Positions 33,424 to 42,374 of a stretch of DNA of 64,000 nt are shown here, in pieces. The notes under the pieces are model-generated. The model did not search any database, was not told where the DNA came from, and worked only from the letters and a program-made list of their open reading frames with translations. Position numbers and translations under genes: made by a program. The first letter of the stretch is position 1. Every line of letters starts with the position of its first letter. The stretch comes from CAVQND01 sp964653485 (GTDB lineage Bacteria > Verrucomicrobiota > Verrucomicrobiia > Limisphaerales > UBA8199): contig CAZZFF010000001.1 of NCBI GenBank assembly GCA_964653485.1, forward strand, positions 62,001 through 126,000. The letters are read 5' to 3'.

Positions 33424-36330
33424 ATGAAAAGCATCCATTTCCGCTTCACGCACCTGGCCCTCGTCCTTGGCTTCGTCGCATCTGCGCTCCATGCGGACAC
33501 GTTCACCGTCACCCGCACAAACGCTACAGGCCCCGGCTCGCTGCCGGTGGTTATCAACCAGGCCAACGCCATGCCCGGCGACAACGTCATCGAGTTTGCG
33601 GTGACGAACCCGATCGTGCTCGTGGCTCCGCTGCCGCCCATCACCAACAACGTGACTATCAACGGGCGCATCGATGTGCCCACGATTATTAGCGGCGGCG
33701 GCGCGGTGCCGATCTTCGCATTCGTAGCGGGCACGACGAACATCCTGTCTAATTTGGTCCTGCCGAACGGCTTCTCGACAGGAAGTGGCGCGGCGATAAA
33801 TAATGCGGGCGTCCTTTTCGTGAGCGGATGCCTGCTGACCAACAACGTCGCCCCGGGTTCTGGTGGTGCGATTAGCAACGGTGGAGTTATGACCCTCGTG
33901 AACACCAGCCTCGCCTGGAACCGGGCGACACAGGGCGGCGCGATTTACAACGCGGGCAGCATGACCATCTCGGCTTCGCCGCTGGCGGGCAACGGCGCGG
34001 GCAACGGAGGGGCAATTTACAACGAGGGCGATCTTTTCCTGAACCAACTTACAATCTCCAGCAATCGAACGTCCCTCGGATTCGGCGGCGGCATCTACAG
34101 CGATGGAAGTCTGACCCTGCTCGCATCAACTTTTGCATATAATCAGGCAGTCGGCGGGTCGGGCGGGTATGCTGGCATTGTTGGCGGTGGAGGCGGCGCG
34201 GGTCTTGGCGGCGCACTCTTTTCGGCAGGCGGGGTCGTGTTGGCGACTAATTCCACGTTTTTCGGCAACTCCGCTATCGGAGGCGAGGGCGGAGGTTACC
34301 AGTTTTCTCAAACCGCTTATTCTGGGGGCGGGAACAACGCGGGCGCTGCTGGTTCGTCCGCATCGGATGGAGGTTTGGGCGGCGGTGGGGCTGGGGGCTA
34401 TCCGGGTGGTCCAGGTCCAGGTAATGGAGGCTTCGGTGGTGGCGGGGGCGGTGGAGGCTATTTCGTCCAGGGCGTCTTTGCCGCTCCTGGCTTGGGCGGC
34501 TTCGGCGGAGGCAATGGAGCCAACGATTCGCTTTACGGCACCGGTCCCGGTGGAGGCGGTGCCGGAATGGGCGGAGGAGTATTTCTTGAGGCTGGGGGCC
34601 TGACTGCCGTCAATTGCACGATAGCTGGTAATCTCGTTGCGGGCGGATTGCCCGGAGCGCCATGGACTGTCGGACCCAACGGAACCGCTGGCCAAGGCAT
34701 CGGCGGCGGGATGTTCAATCATTCGGGCACGGTGACCTTGCTGAACACGATTCTTGCGAGCAACGTTGCGACCAACAATCCGCAGTTTGGGCCTGGCTTC
34801 ACCGTCGCGGGCAACCCAAACACCAGCCCCGATATGCAGGGAGCCGTTGTCTCCACAGGGTTCAACCTCGTGGGCAACAACCAGAGTGCGACCGGCCTGA
34901 GCATCAACGATTTTCAGAACGTGCCCGCCAATCTCGGCCCGTTGCAGGATAATGGTGGTCCCACGCTCACCTGCGCCCTCCTCCAGGGCAGCTTGGCTAT
35001 CGGCGCGGGGACCAGCACCGGAGCGCCGCTCACGGACCAACGCGGCGTGGCCCGCCCGCCCGGCCAATGCGACATCGGCGCGTTCCAACTCGCCACGCTT
35101 ATTACGCCAACGGTACAGTGGACCAACCCGTCAGACATCGTTTATGGGACGCCGTTGGGTTCCAGCCAACTCAACGCGACGGCAGGGGCTGCGGGAACGC
35201 TGGTCTATACGCCCCCTGGTGGAACCGTCCTCGCGGCGGGTTCAAACCAGATGCTCCAGGTCGTGTTCACGCCTGCGGACCCGAGTCAATACACAAGCGC
35301 GACCAATTCCGTCCTCATCAACGTGCTCAAGGCGGACCAGACGATCACGTTCGCCGCAATCTCCGGCCATCGAATTGGCGACCCGCCCATACTGCTCAGC
35401 GCCAGCGCCAACTCCGGGTTGCCGGTCAGCTTGGCGGTCATTTCCAGCCCGGCGACCTTGACGGGGAACCTGCTGTCGTTCGGCTCGACCAACGGCTGGG
35501 TAACGGTCGCCGCTACGCAGCTTGGCGATACCAGCTACAACGGAGTCGAATTGGACCAGTCCTTCTACCTCGGCACGTTTCCGCTGCCCGTCATCACGAC
35601 GCAGCCTGCCAGCCAGTCGGTTTATCCGGGCGACCGTGTGTCGTTCTCCGTGGCTGCGACCAACGGGCCGCTCAGTTACCAGTGGGAGTTCTTCGGCGAG
35701 AGCATTGCCGGTGGAACCTCGTCGAGCTTGGTGCTGGCGAGGGTGCAAGCCAGCCAGGCGGGGCCATACCGGGTCATCCTCAGCAACCCTAGCGGCTCGG
35801 TGACCAGCGCCATCGCCAACCTCGGTGTCGTCGTCAGCGCCGGAACGCCCGCCATCACTGTCCAGCCGCAGGGCCAGGCCATCCGCCTGGGCGAGACGGC
35901 CACGCTGCACGTGGTCGCCACGGGAGCCGCCCCGCTCTCCTACCAGTGGTATGAAGGCGTGAGCGGAGACACGAACGGCATCGTTCCAGGGGCTATCTCT
36001 CCCGTTTATACGGCGTCGGGGCTGACGACGAACACCAGTTTTTGGGTCAGCGTCAACGACAACCTCGGCACGGTGGACAGCGCCGCTGCTAACGTGGCGG
36101 TGTTCCCAGCCAAAGCCGCCAGGTTGAGGCTGACGATGCAGAACGGCATGGCCGCACTGGTGATCGACGGCTTGCCAGGAACCCAATACCGCTTGGACTA
36201 CACGACCAACCTCTCCGCTACGGCCTGGTCGAACGTAGTCAACTTGGTCCTGCCCAGCAGCCCCTACACGTTCATCGACGCGACTTCCCTGAATGCGCCG
36301 CTGCGATTTTACAGGGCCGTCACGCAGTAG
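33424..36330 (+). CDS. Secreted beta-helix / Ig-like repeat protein
   Basis: A 968-residue protein. The signal peptide is MKSIHFRFTHLALVLGFVAS... cut near ALHA. Residues about 25-560 are a parallel beta-helix of polymorphic-membrane-protein style (GGAIYNAGSMTIS-type rungs), including a very Gly-rich block (GGGGAGGYPGGPGPGNGG). An MBG-like domain (YGTPLGSSQLNATAGAAG) and two Ig-like segments (ITTQPASQSVYPGDRVSFSV, ITVQPQGQAIRLGETATLHV) follow. The C-terminus ends LRFYRAVTQ, akin to the RFYR tails of the LRR proteins. Probably a surface adhesin exported by Sec plus type II secretion. ATG 33424 directly precedes the signal peptide. Confidence 0.88.
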   Translation: MKSIHFRFTHLALVLGFVASALHADTFTVTRTNATGPGSLPVVINQANAMPGDNVIEFAVTNPIVLVAPLPPITNNVTINGRIDVPTIISGGGAVPIFAFVAGTTNILSNLVLPNGFSTGSGAAINNAGVLFVSGCLLTNNVAPGSGGAISNGGVMTLVNTSLAWNRATQGGAIYNAGSMTISASPLAGNGAGNGGAIYNEGDLFLNQLTISSNRTSLGFGGGIYSDGSLTLLASTFAYNQAVGGSGGYAGIVGGGGGAGLGGALFSAGGVVLATNSTFFGNSAIGGEGGGYQFSQTAYSGGGNNAGAAGSSASDGGLGGGGAGGYPGGPGPGNGGFGGGGGGGGYFVQGVFAAPGLGGFGGGNGANDSLYGTGPGGGGAGMGGGVFLEAGGLTAVNCTIAGNLVAGGLPGAPWTVGPNGTAGQGIGGGMFNHSGTVTLLNTILASNVATNNPQFGPGFTVAGNPNTSPDMQGAVVSTGFNLVGNNQSATGLSINDFQNVPANLGPLQDNGGPTLTCALLQGSLAIGAGTSTGAPLTDQRGVARPPGQCDIGAFQLATLITPTVQWTNPSDIVYGTPLGSSQLNATAGAAGTLVYTPPGGTVLAAGSNQMLQVVFTPADPSQYTSATNSVLINVLKADQTITFAAISGHRIGDPPILLSASANSGLPVSLAVISSPATLTGNLLSFGSTNGWVTVAATQLGDTSYNGVELDQSFYLGTFPLPVITTQPASQSVYPGDRVSFSVAATNGPLSYQWEFFGESIAGGTSSSLVLARVQASQAGPYRVILSNPSGSVTSAIANLGVVVSAGTPAITVQPQGQAIRLGETATLHVVATGAAPLSYQWYEGVSGDTNGIVPGAISPVYTASGLTTNTSFWVSVNDNLGTVDSAAANVAVFPAKAARLRLTMQNGMAALVIDGLPGTQYRLDYTTNLSATAWSNVVNLVLPSSPYTFIDATSLNAPLRFYRAVTQ

Positions 36331-36377
36331 GCATAAACTCACACACGACGCCACTGACCTGGAAAGGACTAGCGAAT

Positions 36378-37607
36378 ATGGCGGAAGACCCAAACGACTT
36401 TCTGAGACGCATGTGCAATCAACCTGACGATTCTGGTTCCATATTGCCAGAGACGGAACGGAATGTCCTGCTCCTGGCCGGTGCTGTGGACCTTCGGTGC
36501 AACCGAATTAAAGTGCGTGAAGCGCAAAGCCTGCTGGAGAACATCCACGAACACCAGGTGTTCTTTTATCCAGGTTCCGGTTCAGATTGGGAACCCCTTC
36601 ACCGTTTCACCCACCAGTGCGACACCTTCATCTTTTGCGATTGGGAGACGCCGCCCGGAGCCGTCGATGGCGAATTTCGCCTTCCGGGGCTGGCAGCGGA
36701 GTTTGTCGTCAACCTCGATGGCGGAGCAGTCCAGTATTTGTCTGATGCTTCGCGCATCCAGGGGCGCATTTGGCGAATCGTGAAGACAGAGGGCAATCCG
36801 CTCGTTAAACCCTGGGGGAAGTATGCGCGGTTGGCCCGATCGGTCGGCAATATCACGCGGACCGTCCATTTCTTTTACCTGGGGATCGAGGGCGTTACCG
36901 CCTTCTTCAACCTGTTCACCCCGGTCAAGACCGCGCCCAAGATCATTTGCTTAAAGGGAGTCCGTGCCTTTTCAGGGAATTGGACCGACTTCCACGACTG
37001 GGACCGACCGCTTGGACAACTGGTGCGCAAGTGCGACACCAAACCCACGCACCTGATCGCGGAAGGTGGGCCGGACAGTTGGCCATATCCTCGGCTCTGG
37101 CAGCGCTTCGCCGATTGGGATCGTTCGCCCGCCGCCTACGTGGCCGAGGGCTATCAGCCACAAGCCGTTCGGACGCACCCTTTGGACGGCACTCGCCGGG
37201 TGATAGTGAAGCGCGGGGCCTTGACCCCTGAAGCCGTACCGGGTTGTGATGCCGTCGTGCTGCCGATGACGCTTTACACGAAGCACCGGGAGGAATGGCC
37301 AGCGCCAGCCAAGATCATGTTGCTCGCGCCGTCCGACCAGGAGGGCCAACTTCCCGCCCACGAGGACCGCGTCGTGTTCCTTGGCAGCAAGAGAGCGCCG
37401 TTGGGCAAGCTCCTGGATTGCCTTGCCCAAACGTGCGGGAGGCTTAACATCCGTCGCGTCTCCAGCGTCGGCATCGGATACGAAGATGAAGGGCCTGAGT
37501 TGGAGGCGTGGCGTCGGCGGGCAGGGCCAGCGCTGGAACTGACGATTTATTGCGAGCACGAAGGCGACATGGCGTCGCTGGGGCCTTACGCGGACGAAGT
37601 GCAATAA
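36378..37607 (+). CDS. Orphan protein with N-terminal EDPNDFLRRM motif
   Basis: A 409-residue protein. It begins MAEDPNDFLRRM, a peptide that recurs in two small genes downstream. The rest looks like a globular alpha/beta protein (VLLLAGAVDLRCNRIKVREA, PGCDAVVLPMTLYTKHREEW) with no motif I can name. ATG 36378 is supported by AAAGGA about 10 bases upstream. It is the first gene of the plus-strand orphan block and has no membrane segment. Function unknown. Confidence 0.75.
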   Translation: MAEDPNDFLRRMCNQPDDSGSILPETERNVLLLAGAVDLRCNRIKVREAQSLLENIHEHQVFFYPGSGSDWEPLHRFTHQCDTFIFCDWETPPGAVDGEFRLPGLAAEFVVNLDGGAVQYLSDASRIQGRIWRIVKTEGNPLVKPWGKYARLARSVGNITRTVHFFYLGIEGVTAFFNLFTPVKTAPKIICLKGVRAFSGNWTDFHDWDRPLGQLVRKCDTKPTHLIAEGGPDSWPYPRLWQRFADWDRSPAAYVAEGYQPQAVRTHPLDGTRRVIVKRGALTPEAVPGCDAVVLPMTLYTKHREEWPAPAKIMLLAPSDQEGQLPAHEDRVVFLGSKRAPLGKLLDCLAQTCGRLNIRRVSSVGIGYEDEGPELEAWRRRAGPALELTIYCEHEGDMASLGPYADEVQ

Positions 37608-37630
37608 CGATGGGCAGAGAATCCTGATTC

Positions 37631-37873
37631 GTGACCCGAGCGCCGAGAAAAACCAAACCCTTGTTGACCCGAGGCCAACTGCTCTCCTGTTCGGGCCGGA
37701 GCGTGCCAACGTGGCCCCGGCACTTCAAGGAGACGCGGGCGTCCAGGGCGGTGACGGCTCGCTGCGCGGACCAGCACGACTTGCCGTGCTGCAATGAATT
37801 GGTCCGGCCCCTGGAAATCTTCCCTGACCCAATGGCCGCGTTCCACAACACACCAACCGGGTTTAAGGATTAG
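37631..37873 (+). CDS. Hypothetical protein, doubtful
   Basis: An 80-residue frame from GTG. The second half (CADQHDLPCCNELVRPLEIF) looks protein-like, the first half less so. It ends two bases before the next ATG. It could be a fragment. Confidence 0.3.
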   Translation: MTRAPRKTKPLLTRGQLLSCSGRSVPTWPRHFKETRASRAVTARCADQHDLPCCNELVRPLEIFPDPMAAFHNTPTGFKD

Positions 37874-37874
37874 C

Positions 37875-38006
37875 ATGGTTCTCCTCGTCATCGGTGTCAT
37901 CGTCCTCGTTTGCCTGCTGTGGCCTGCTCTGACCATTTTCGTAGTTCGTTTCGGGTTTTGCGGCTTCTTTGGGCTGCTACGGGCTACTTTCGGAAAGCTA
38001 GGCTGA
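37875..38006 (+). CDS. Very small single-pass membrane protein
   Basis: A 43-residue protein. MVLLVIGVIVLVCLLWPALT is a full TM segment, followed by FVVRFGFCGFFGLLRATFGK. AAGGA lies six bases upstream of ATG 37875. Function unknown. Confidence 0.55.
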   Translation: MVLLVIGVIVLVCLLWPALTIFVVRFGFCGFFGLLRATFGKLG

Positions 38007-38117
38007 TGGCTCACCATCTCGTTTAGGATTCTGCAAATCGGGTCAATGGGCGTTTACGCAATTAACGGTGCCCGCATGGTCGGTATCTCGATTTTAGACC
38101 CTGGCGGGGGTGAGGAC

Positions 38118-38366
38118 ATGCCAACCTGGATGTATGGATTGCTTGCTGTCTGGCTGGCGGCTACCTGGTTTCTTTTCGACGCAACAGAAGCGACGCCGAC
38201 AAAGTCCAAATCCTTCGTCAATCGCCCAAGGCAGCCCGATGGTCGATTCATGAAGATCAGTTCCACCCCCACAAGGCAGCGAGTAAAACATCCCTGGACA
38301 GATTGGACGCCGTCGTTGAGCGAGTCCGGCCAAGGCGTTCCGAAACAACCCGACCCTAAGACATGA
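38118..38366 (+). CDS. Small membrane-anchored protein
   Basis: An 82-residue protein. The N-terminal TM (MYGLLAVWLAATWFLFDA) is followed by a polar, Ser/Thr/Pro/Lys-rich tail. A longer start at 38046 is possible. Function unknown. Confidence 0.45.
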   Translation: MPTWMYGLLAVWLAATWFLFDATEATPTKSKSFVNRPRQPDGRFMKISSTPTRQRVKHPWTDWTPSLSESGQGVPKQPDPKT

Positions 38367-38614
38367 GCAACACCAAAATCCTGCGGCAGGGAAAACGTAG
38401 CCTTGGGCCTGCCCGCTCATCTCGCCATTCGCCGCTTCATTTGCCTGGTCGGAGTCGGCCCAGACGCCATCCGCGTTACAGTCATGGGCGGCGCAATGTT
38501 GTTTGGTGGAAATGAGCGCCGCGCCGGTCAACCGAGGGCGTAAGTACATCAAAGACCTGGGGAGCGCGGCCACGTCGTCGACAACTGCTCCTTGAGAGGA
38601 TACGGTTAGATTAT

Positions 38615-38806
38615 GTGCCCAGAAGATCAGACCCAACACCAGGGCGAAGCGCCAAGAGTTTCTTCATCCATAAACTCCCGCGTAAACGGGCGATCGGCGA
38701 AGACCCGAAGGATTTTCTCCGGCGCATGTCCCAGCGGCAGGCGGCAGCGGCTCAGCAGGCGGCGGCAGGCGAGCCGGACCATCCGGCCCCGGTGCCTGAA
38801 GACTGA
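38615..38806 (+). CDS. Small EDPKDFLRRM-motif protein 1
   Basis: A 63-residue frame from GTG. The motif GEDPKDFLRRM (38696-38728) is followed by SQRQAAAAQQAAAGE and an acidic Pro-rich end. The tail resembles that of the protein at 46876. The first 25 residues compete with an ATG-started frame at 38613, so the true 5' end may be frameshifted. Confidence 0.5.
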   Translation: MPRRSDPTPGRSAKSFFIHKLPRKRAIGEDPKDFLRRMSQRQAAAAQQAAAGEPDHPAPVPED

Positions 38807-38830
38807 GGCAAATTCTGCGAGACCAAGACC

Positions 38831-39391
38831 ATGAAGCCGAAGCACCCGCGTTCCGTTGACGACGGCGGCGAGCCTAATCTTGGGCCGGAGTTTTACATGC
38901 TCAGAGGCATCAGCGCTGCCGAAAACGACCATCTCCAGCGCAGGGCCGACGCCTTGGAGCGGCGCATGTTTAGGAGGCGCGTCGAGAACCCCGCCAAGCT
39001 CTTGGCCGAACTGCGCATTGCTCTTCGGCAGGCGGGATGGATCGAACTTCGGGTGGAGTGGTTTGGCACCGGCAGCCTGCTGGTCACCGCAAGGATCGGG
39101 GCGCGGCTTAGCGCGAAGTTGGGCAAGAACAGGTCCATGAGCGCCAAGGAGTGGCTGTTCGGCGATTTCGTCAAGGCTGCCCGCCAGGTCGGCCTCAAGC
39201 CGGGAATCGAGGACATCGGCGTCGACCTGAACGGGCGCAGAATCCTAGGCTCGGTGAGCGCCGTGCCGATGGCCGACAGCAGCGTCGTGCTCGACCGCAT
39301 GGTGAAGCGATGGCTCGAACAGCGCCGGGCCAAGGCCGCACCTTCTCGGGGCGCTCCGCAGACGGCAGCCGACCACTCGCACAAACGGTAG
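38831..39391 (+). CDS. Hypothetical protein
   Basis: A 186-residue protein. The N-terminus is helical (ENDHLQRRADALERRMFRRR), the middle alpha/beta (GWIELRVEWFGTGSLLVTAR, FGDFVKAARQVGLKPG), the end Lys/Arg-rich. It starts 24 bases after the preceding gene, so co-transcription is likely. No family recognised. Confidence 0.65.
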   Translation: MKPKHPRSVDDGGEPNLGPEFYMLRGISAAENDHLQRRADALERRMFRRRVENPAKLLAELRIALRQAGWIELRVEWFGTGSLLVTARIGARLSAKLGKNRSMSAKEWLFGDFVKAARQVGLKPGIEDIGVDLNGRRILGSVSAVPMADSSVVLDRMVKRWLEQRRAKAAPSRGAPQTAADHSHKR

Positions 39392-39405
39392 GGAATCGCG
39401 CCCGC

Positions 39406-39828
39406 GTGGCCGTGGCCGGGGGGCGGGCGGCTGGGCCGCGTCTTTACGGCGACAACGGCACCGGCCTGGAGATTTGCTACGACAACGTTTACAAAGGCAC
39501 GACCTTTGACGGGAAGAATCTGCTTCGGCGCTGGAAGGGCCACGATTTCAAAATCAGCGTGTGGCCGGGGGCCTTTAAGGACGATTCCGGCAAGGTCGTA
39601 GCCTGCATCCCGGCCAACGAGGAGAACCGCCAGGCCCTCAAGGAATTTTGCCGTCGCGTGGACGTGCTCCGGGACAAGTTGGCCGAGTTTCTGCGGCCCG
39701 ATGTCATTATGCAAAACCTGGCGAACCTCTCCGGGTGCGCCCTGCTTCCGCCAGCCCCGCCGCTGCCTAAGCAGCCCAAACAGATCGCGGCGAAGGTAGT
39801 GGAGGCTGAAAGTAAAAATGATTGTTGA
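39406..39828 (+). CDS. Hypothetical protein
   Basis: A 140-residue protein from GTG 39406. It has a beta-rich centre (LRRWKGHDFKISVWPGAF, GKVVACIPANEENRQALKEF) and a helical end (VDVLRDKLAEFLRPDVIMQN). It lies 14 bases after the previous stop. The start is uncertain; the family is unknown. Confidence 0.6.
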   Translation: MAVAGGRAAGPRLYGDNGTGLEICYDNVYKGTTFDGKNLLRRWKGHDFKISVWPGAFKDDSGKVVACIPANEENRQALKEFCRRVDVLRDKLAEFLRPDVIMQNLANLSGCALLPPAPPLPKQPKQIAAKVVEAESKNDC

Positions 39829-39853
39829 CGGCGCGTTTCAGGCGTATGCCTAG

Positions 39854-40444
39854 GTGATGAACGCAAAGACGCTGATTGACGCCCTTACGCTGTGGGAAGC
39901 CACGGGCAGCCAGATCGCCCAGGCAGCCGAGGAAACGTCGCAGTTGCTGGTCAAAAACGGCATACCGAACCTGGTTGCAGGCGGCATTGCGGTTCAACTA
40001 CACGGTTATCCGCGCTTTACACACGATGTCGACCTCATCGTGCCCGACGTTGAAAAGGCTCATGAGTTGTTGGTGTCAAAGGGCTTTCGTCAATCGCTGA
40101 AAAAATTGCTCTGCGTCCTGCATCCGAACAAGGTTGAGATAGACCTGCTGCCAGCCGGGCGTTGTCTTGATCAAAGGTGCCAGGTTACCTTCCCGGAGCC
40201 AAGAGACCTGACGGCTGTTTTTCAGCCGGTGACGTTGGAGGAATTGATTTCGTTGAAACTCGATACTTGGTCACGCAATCCGGTTCGCCGCAGTCGGGAT
40301 AAAGCGGACGTTGTCGAGCTAATAGTAAGAAATCGCCTGCCACGAAATCTTCAGGTTCATCCGGCAATGGCCGCGCACTATTGTCAGATTTGGGACGATC
40401 TTGCCGCAGAAGACCAGGCGTTGGGAGAGCCGCCTGAATCATGA
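39854..40444 (+). CDS. Nucleotidyltransferase-fold protein (AbiEii/MNT-like)
   Basis: A 196-residue protein. VAGGIAVQLHGYPRFTHDVD (residues 41-60), then VEIDLLPAG around residue 95, gives the GG ... DxD ... D catalytic layout of minimal/AbiEii-type nucleotidyltransferases. Such proteins act as toxins or antitoxins that modify RNA or proteins. It overlaps the next gene by four bases (ATGA), consistent with a two-gene module. Confidence 0.78.
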   Translation: MMNAKTLIDALTLWEATGSQIAQAAEETSQLLVKNGIPNLVAGGIAVQLHGYPRFTHDVDLIVPDVEKAHELLVSKGFRQSLKKLLCVLHPNKVEIDLLPAGRCLDQRCQVTFPEPRDLTAVFQPVTLEELISLKLDTWSRNPVRRSRDKADVVELIVRNRLPRNLQVHPAMAAHYCQIWDDLAAEDQALGEPPES

Positions 40445-40956
40445 AGGCTTGGAAACACGAGAAGGCGTGCGCGAAATCGGAAGCGCTCATCGAGGACACG
40501 GTTCAAAAGAGCCAGAAGCCCGGCTGGGGCAATTGTGCCCAGTTGGTTATCGCCACTCTGTGCAAGAGCAAACCGGATGACGCGCCGCTGGCGCTCCATT
40601 TTTTGGCGCTCTCGGCGACCGAGTTGTTGAGCGAGCGCCACGACAATGCCCGGCAGTGCCTGGTCATGGCTCTGGCCGTCGCTGACGAGCGGCTGATGGT
40701 GCTCCAGCAGCGGTTGTTTCAGGCCACGTTCAGCCAGGAGGGCCGGGGCCAGTTGGGGCCGGGAGCCGGGGCACCGGGCGGCAAGGTCATTTTGGCGGGC
40801 CGCAGCCCGCCCCAACTATCGGCCCGCGCCGGGGTCGAACCGGAACCGGACAGGCTGCCGGCGAACAGATGCCCACGCCCGGTCCAAACCGCCAGAACAC
40901 TCCGCGCAAGATCGCGCTCAGCATCGGGATCGAACCGGTCCATGTTCTGCATGTAG
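40441..40956 (+). CDS. Partner of the nucleotidyltransferase; helical N-terminal domain
   Basis: A 171-residue frame. The first ~100 residues look like a helical domain (DDAPLALHFLALSATELLSE, NARQCLVMALAVADERLMVL). The rest is Pro/Arg/Ala-rich and overlaps another frame at 40869-41021, so the true protein may end earlier through a frameshift. ATG 40441 overlaps the nucleotidyltransferase stop. Possible toxin-antitoxin partner, by position only. Confidence 0.55.
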   Translation: MKAWKHEKACAKSEALIEDTVQKSQKPGWGNCAQLVIATLCKSKPDDAPLALHFLALSATELLSERHDNARQCLVMALAVADERLMVLQQRLFQATFSQEGRGQLGPGAGAPGGKVILAGRSPPQLSARAGVEPEPDRLPANRCPRPVQTARTLRARSRSASGSNRSMFCM

Positions 40957-41021
40957 CAAACAGCCTTGACGCCGCCGCCTGGCAAGAGCAGGTTCAACGT
41001 GTGACCGTGACCGTGACCTGA
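40869..41021 (+). CDS. Short ORF overlapping the previous gene
   Basis: A 50-residue ORF. MPTPGPNRQNTPRKIALSIG then EPVHVLHVANSLDAAAWQEQ, ending VTVTVT. It reads more like protein than the competing frame of the 40441 gene in this overlap. Confidence 0.35.
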   Translation: MPTPGPNRQNTPRKIALSIGIEPVHVLHVANSLDAAAWQEQVQRVTVTVT

Positions 41022-41207
41022 ATCCTCCCTTCGGCCCCGCCCTTCAGGGCGAGGCCCCTCCTGGTTCTTCTCAGGATCGAAATTGCCCTTCAAAAGGCAG
41101 TGCCATGTCCAGATAAGGACATGCCCCGTGGCGGCGTCGCTCCGCGCATCGCAACCCCAGGGCCACGATCAGGCCGTCTGCCGATCTTCGCGCTGACCAG
41201 AACGAAT

Positions 41208-41585
41208 ATGAGAAGAGACAAACAGGCCAGGGCCAAGAGAGCGCCTCGGCAACCGTCCGCCGCTCGGTTGGCTCGCGCCGAGGCCGAGGACCGCATGGAC
41301 GAAGAGTGGCTGGAGCGGTGCCTACGGGTGCTGAGTAAACTCGTGGAGGAAAGTGGTTTGCCCTGGTTCGAGGCATTGCTGGCCTCGAAGGACTCGCCAT
41401 TCCCGCCACGCCCGGCTGGGTTTAGGAGACGGCAGGAATACTGCAACCGCTGCGGCCAGCGAACTGAGATGAACCACGACTATGACGCGCTCTTCTGCGG
41501 GCGCTGCAACCGCTGGATCGACTCGAAGTGCTTGGACCCTGGCTGCATGTTTTGCAGCAAACGGCCTGAGCGGCCAGTGCCATGA
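41208..41585 (+). CDS. Small zinc-finger protein
   Basis: A 125-residue protein. The first half is Arg/Ala-rich helix with MDEEWLERCLRVLSKLVEES. The C-terminal C4+ cluster (YCNRCGQRT, FCGRCNRWID, CLDPGCMFCSK) indicates one or two zinc sites. ATG 41208 is chosen because upstream sequence is not protein-like. Function unknown. Confidence 0.6.
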   Translation: MRRDKQARAKRAPRQPSAARLARAEAEDRMDEEWLERCLRVLSKLVEESGLPWFEALLASKDSPFPPRPAGFRRRQEYCNRCGQRTEMNHDYDALFCGRCNRWIDSKCLDPGCMFCSKRPERPVP

Positions 41586-41691
41586 AGGGCGCGGTTGATT
41601 GGCCGGGCGGCATGTCGGCGCAGCGGCAGTGGCTCGACGCGCTCACCGTGACCCGCTGGACCGTCGCGGCTTCGGGCGGGGTAGTTACGGC

Positions 41692-42261
41692 ATGGGACCG
41701 CAACGTATCGTAGAAATCCTGATCGAGACGGGCGGGTCTATGTGCGCCAGAACCCTGATCGAAGCCTCGGTCCACCGGCCCACCCGCAGCACCCGCTGGG
41801 TCGCCGCCTTTCGCGACGGGACCGGTCGCCAGGTCTGGCGGAGCACCGGCCTGCGTGACCGCCAAGCGGCGCTCATCTTGGCCCAGGAGTTCGAGGCACA
41901 GGCGAGGCGTAATCGATCGGCCCAACGTGCGCCGTTGCGCAAACCGACAATGCGAGTCCGGCCCGGCAGCGGCGAACGGCAAGTTGGCCTGCTCACCCAA
42001 AAGGAGGTCGCCGCCATCATGAGGATTTCCGAACGCGCCGTCCGCGAAATCGAGCGCCGGGCCTTTGACAAATTGCGGCGTCACCCGGCGTTGAGGGATT
42101 TCTGGCGCGAGTATCAGATGGGCGAAGTCAGGGAGACGGCTCTGCCCAGGCCAAGCGCCTGGACGTTGAGCCGGGCGGAAGTCGCCGCCGTTTACGCTTT
42201 GGCGAGGACGCCGAAAGAGCGCCAGGCGCTGAGAAAGCTGATGGCCCTGGTTGCTTCGTGA
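41692..42261 (+). CDS. DNA-binding protein: integrase-arm-like part plus sigma-region-4-like HTH
   Basis: About 189 residues from ATG 41692 (ATG 41740 is the alternative). WVAAFRDGTGRQVWRSTGLR then DRQAALILAQEFEAQARRN resembles the arm-binding N-terminus of tyrosine integrases. The following LTQKEVAAIMRISERAVREI then ERRAFDKLRRHPALRDFWRE resembles sigma-70 region 4. There is no catalytic integrase domain. Possibly a regulator built from mobile-element parts. Confidence 0.6.
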   Translation: MGPQRIVEILIETGGSMCARTLIEASVHRPTRSTRWVAAFRDGTGRQVWRSTGLRDRQAALILAQEFEAQARRNRSAQRAPLRKPTMRVRPGSGERQVGLLTQKEVAAIMRISERAVREIERRAFDKLRRHPALRDFWREYQMGEVRETALPRPSAWTLSRAEVAAVYALARTPKERQALRKLMALVAS

Positions 42262-42374
42262 TGGCCCGGCCCTGGCCTCCGTGAAAACCGCCCAACTGCG
42301 CGGGGCTGTCATCACTCAATGCCAGACGCCTCTGACCCACGAGAGGCAAGTCCGGTCCAGAGCGGATGGCGATG

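Noticed and set aside
32824..34047. 407-codon minus-strand ORF across the structured RNA
   Set aside because: It crosses the RNA helices and the antisense of a signal peptide; only a 20-residue trace looks conserved, probably reflecting conserved RNA or promoter DNA.
34126..35088. 320-codon minus-strand ORF inside the beta-helix gene
   Set aside because: Antisense of Gly-rich and Ig-like coding DNA; composition is Ala/Arg/Gly/Ser without a protein pattern.
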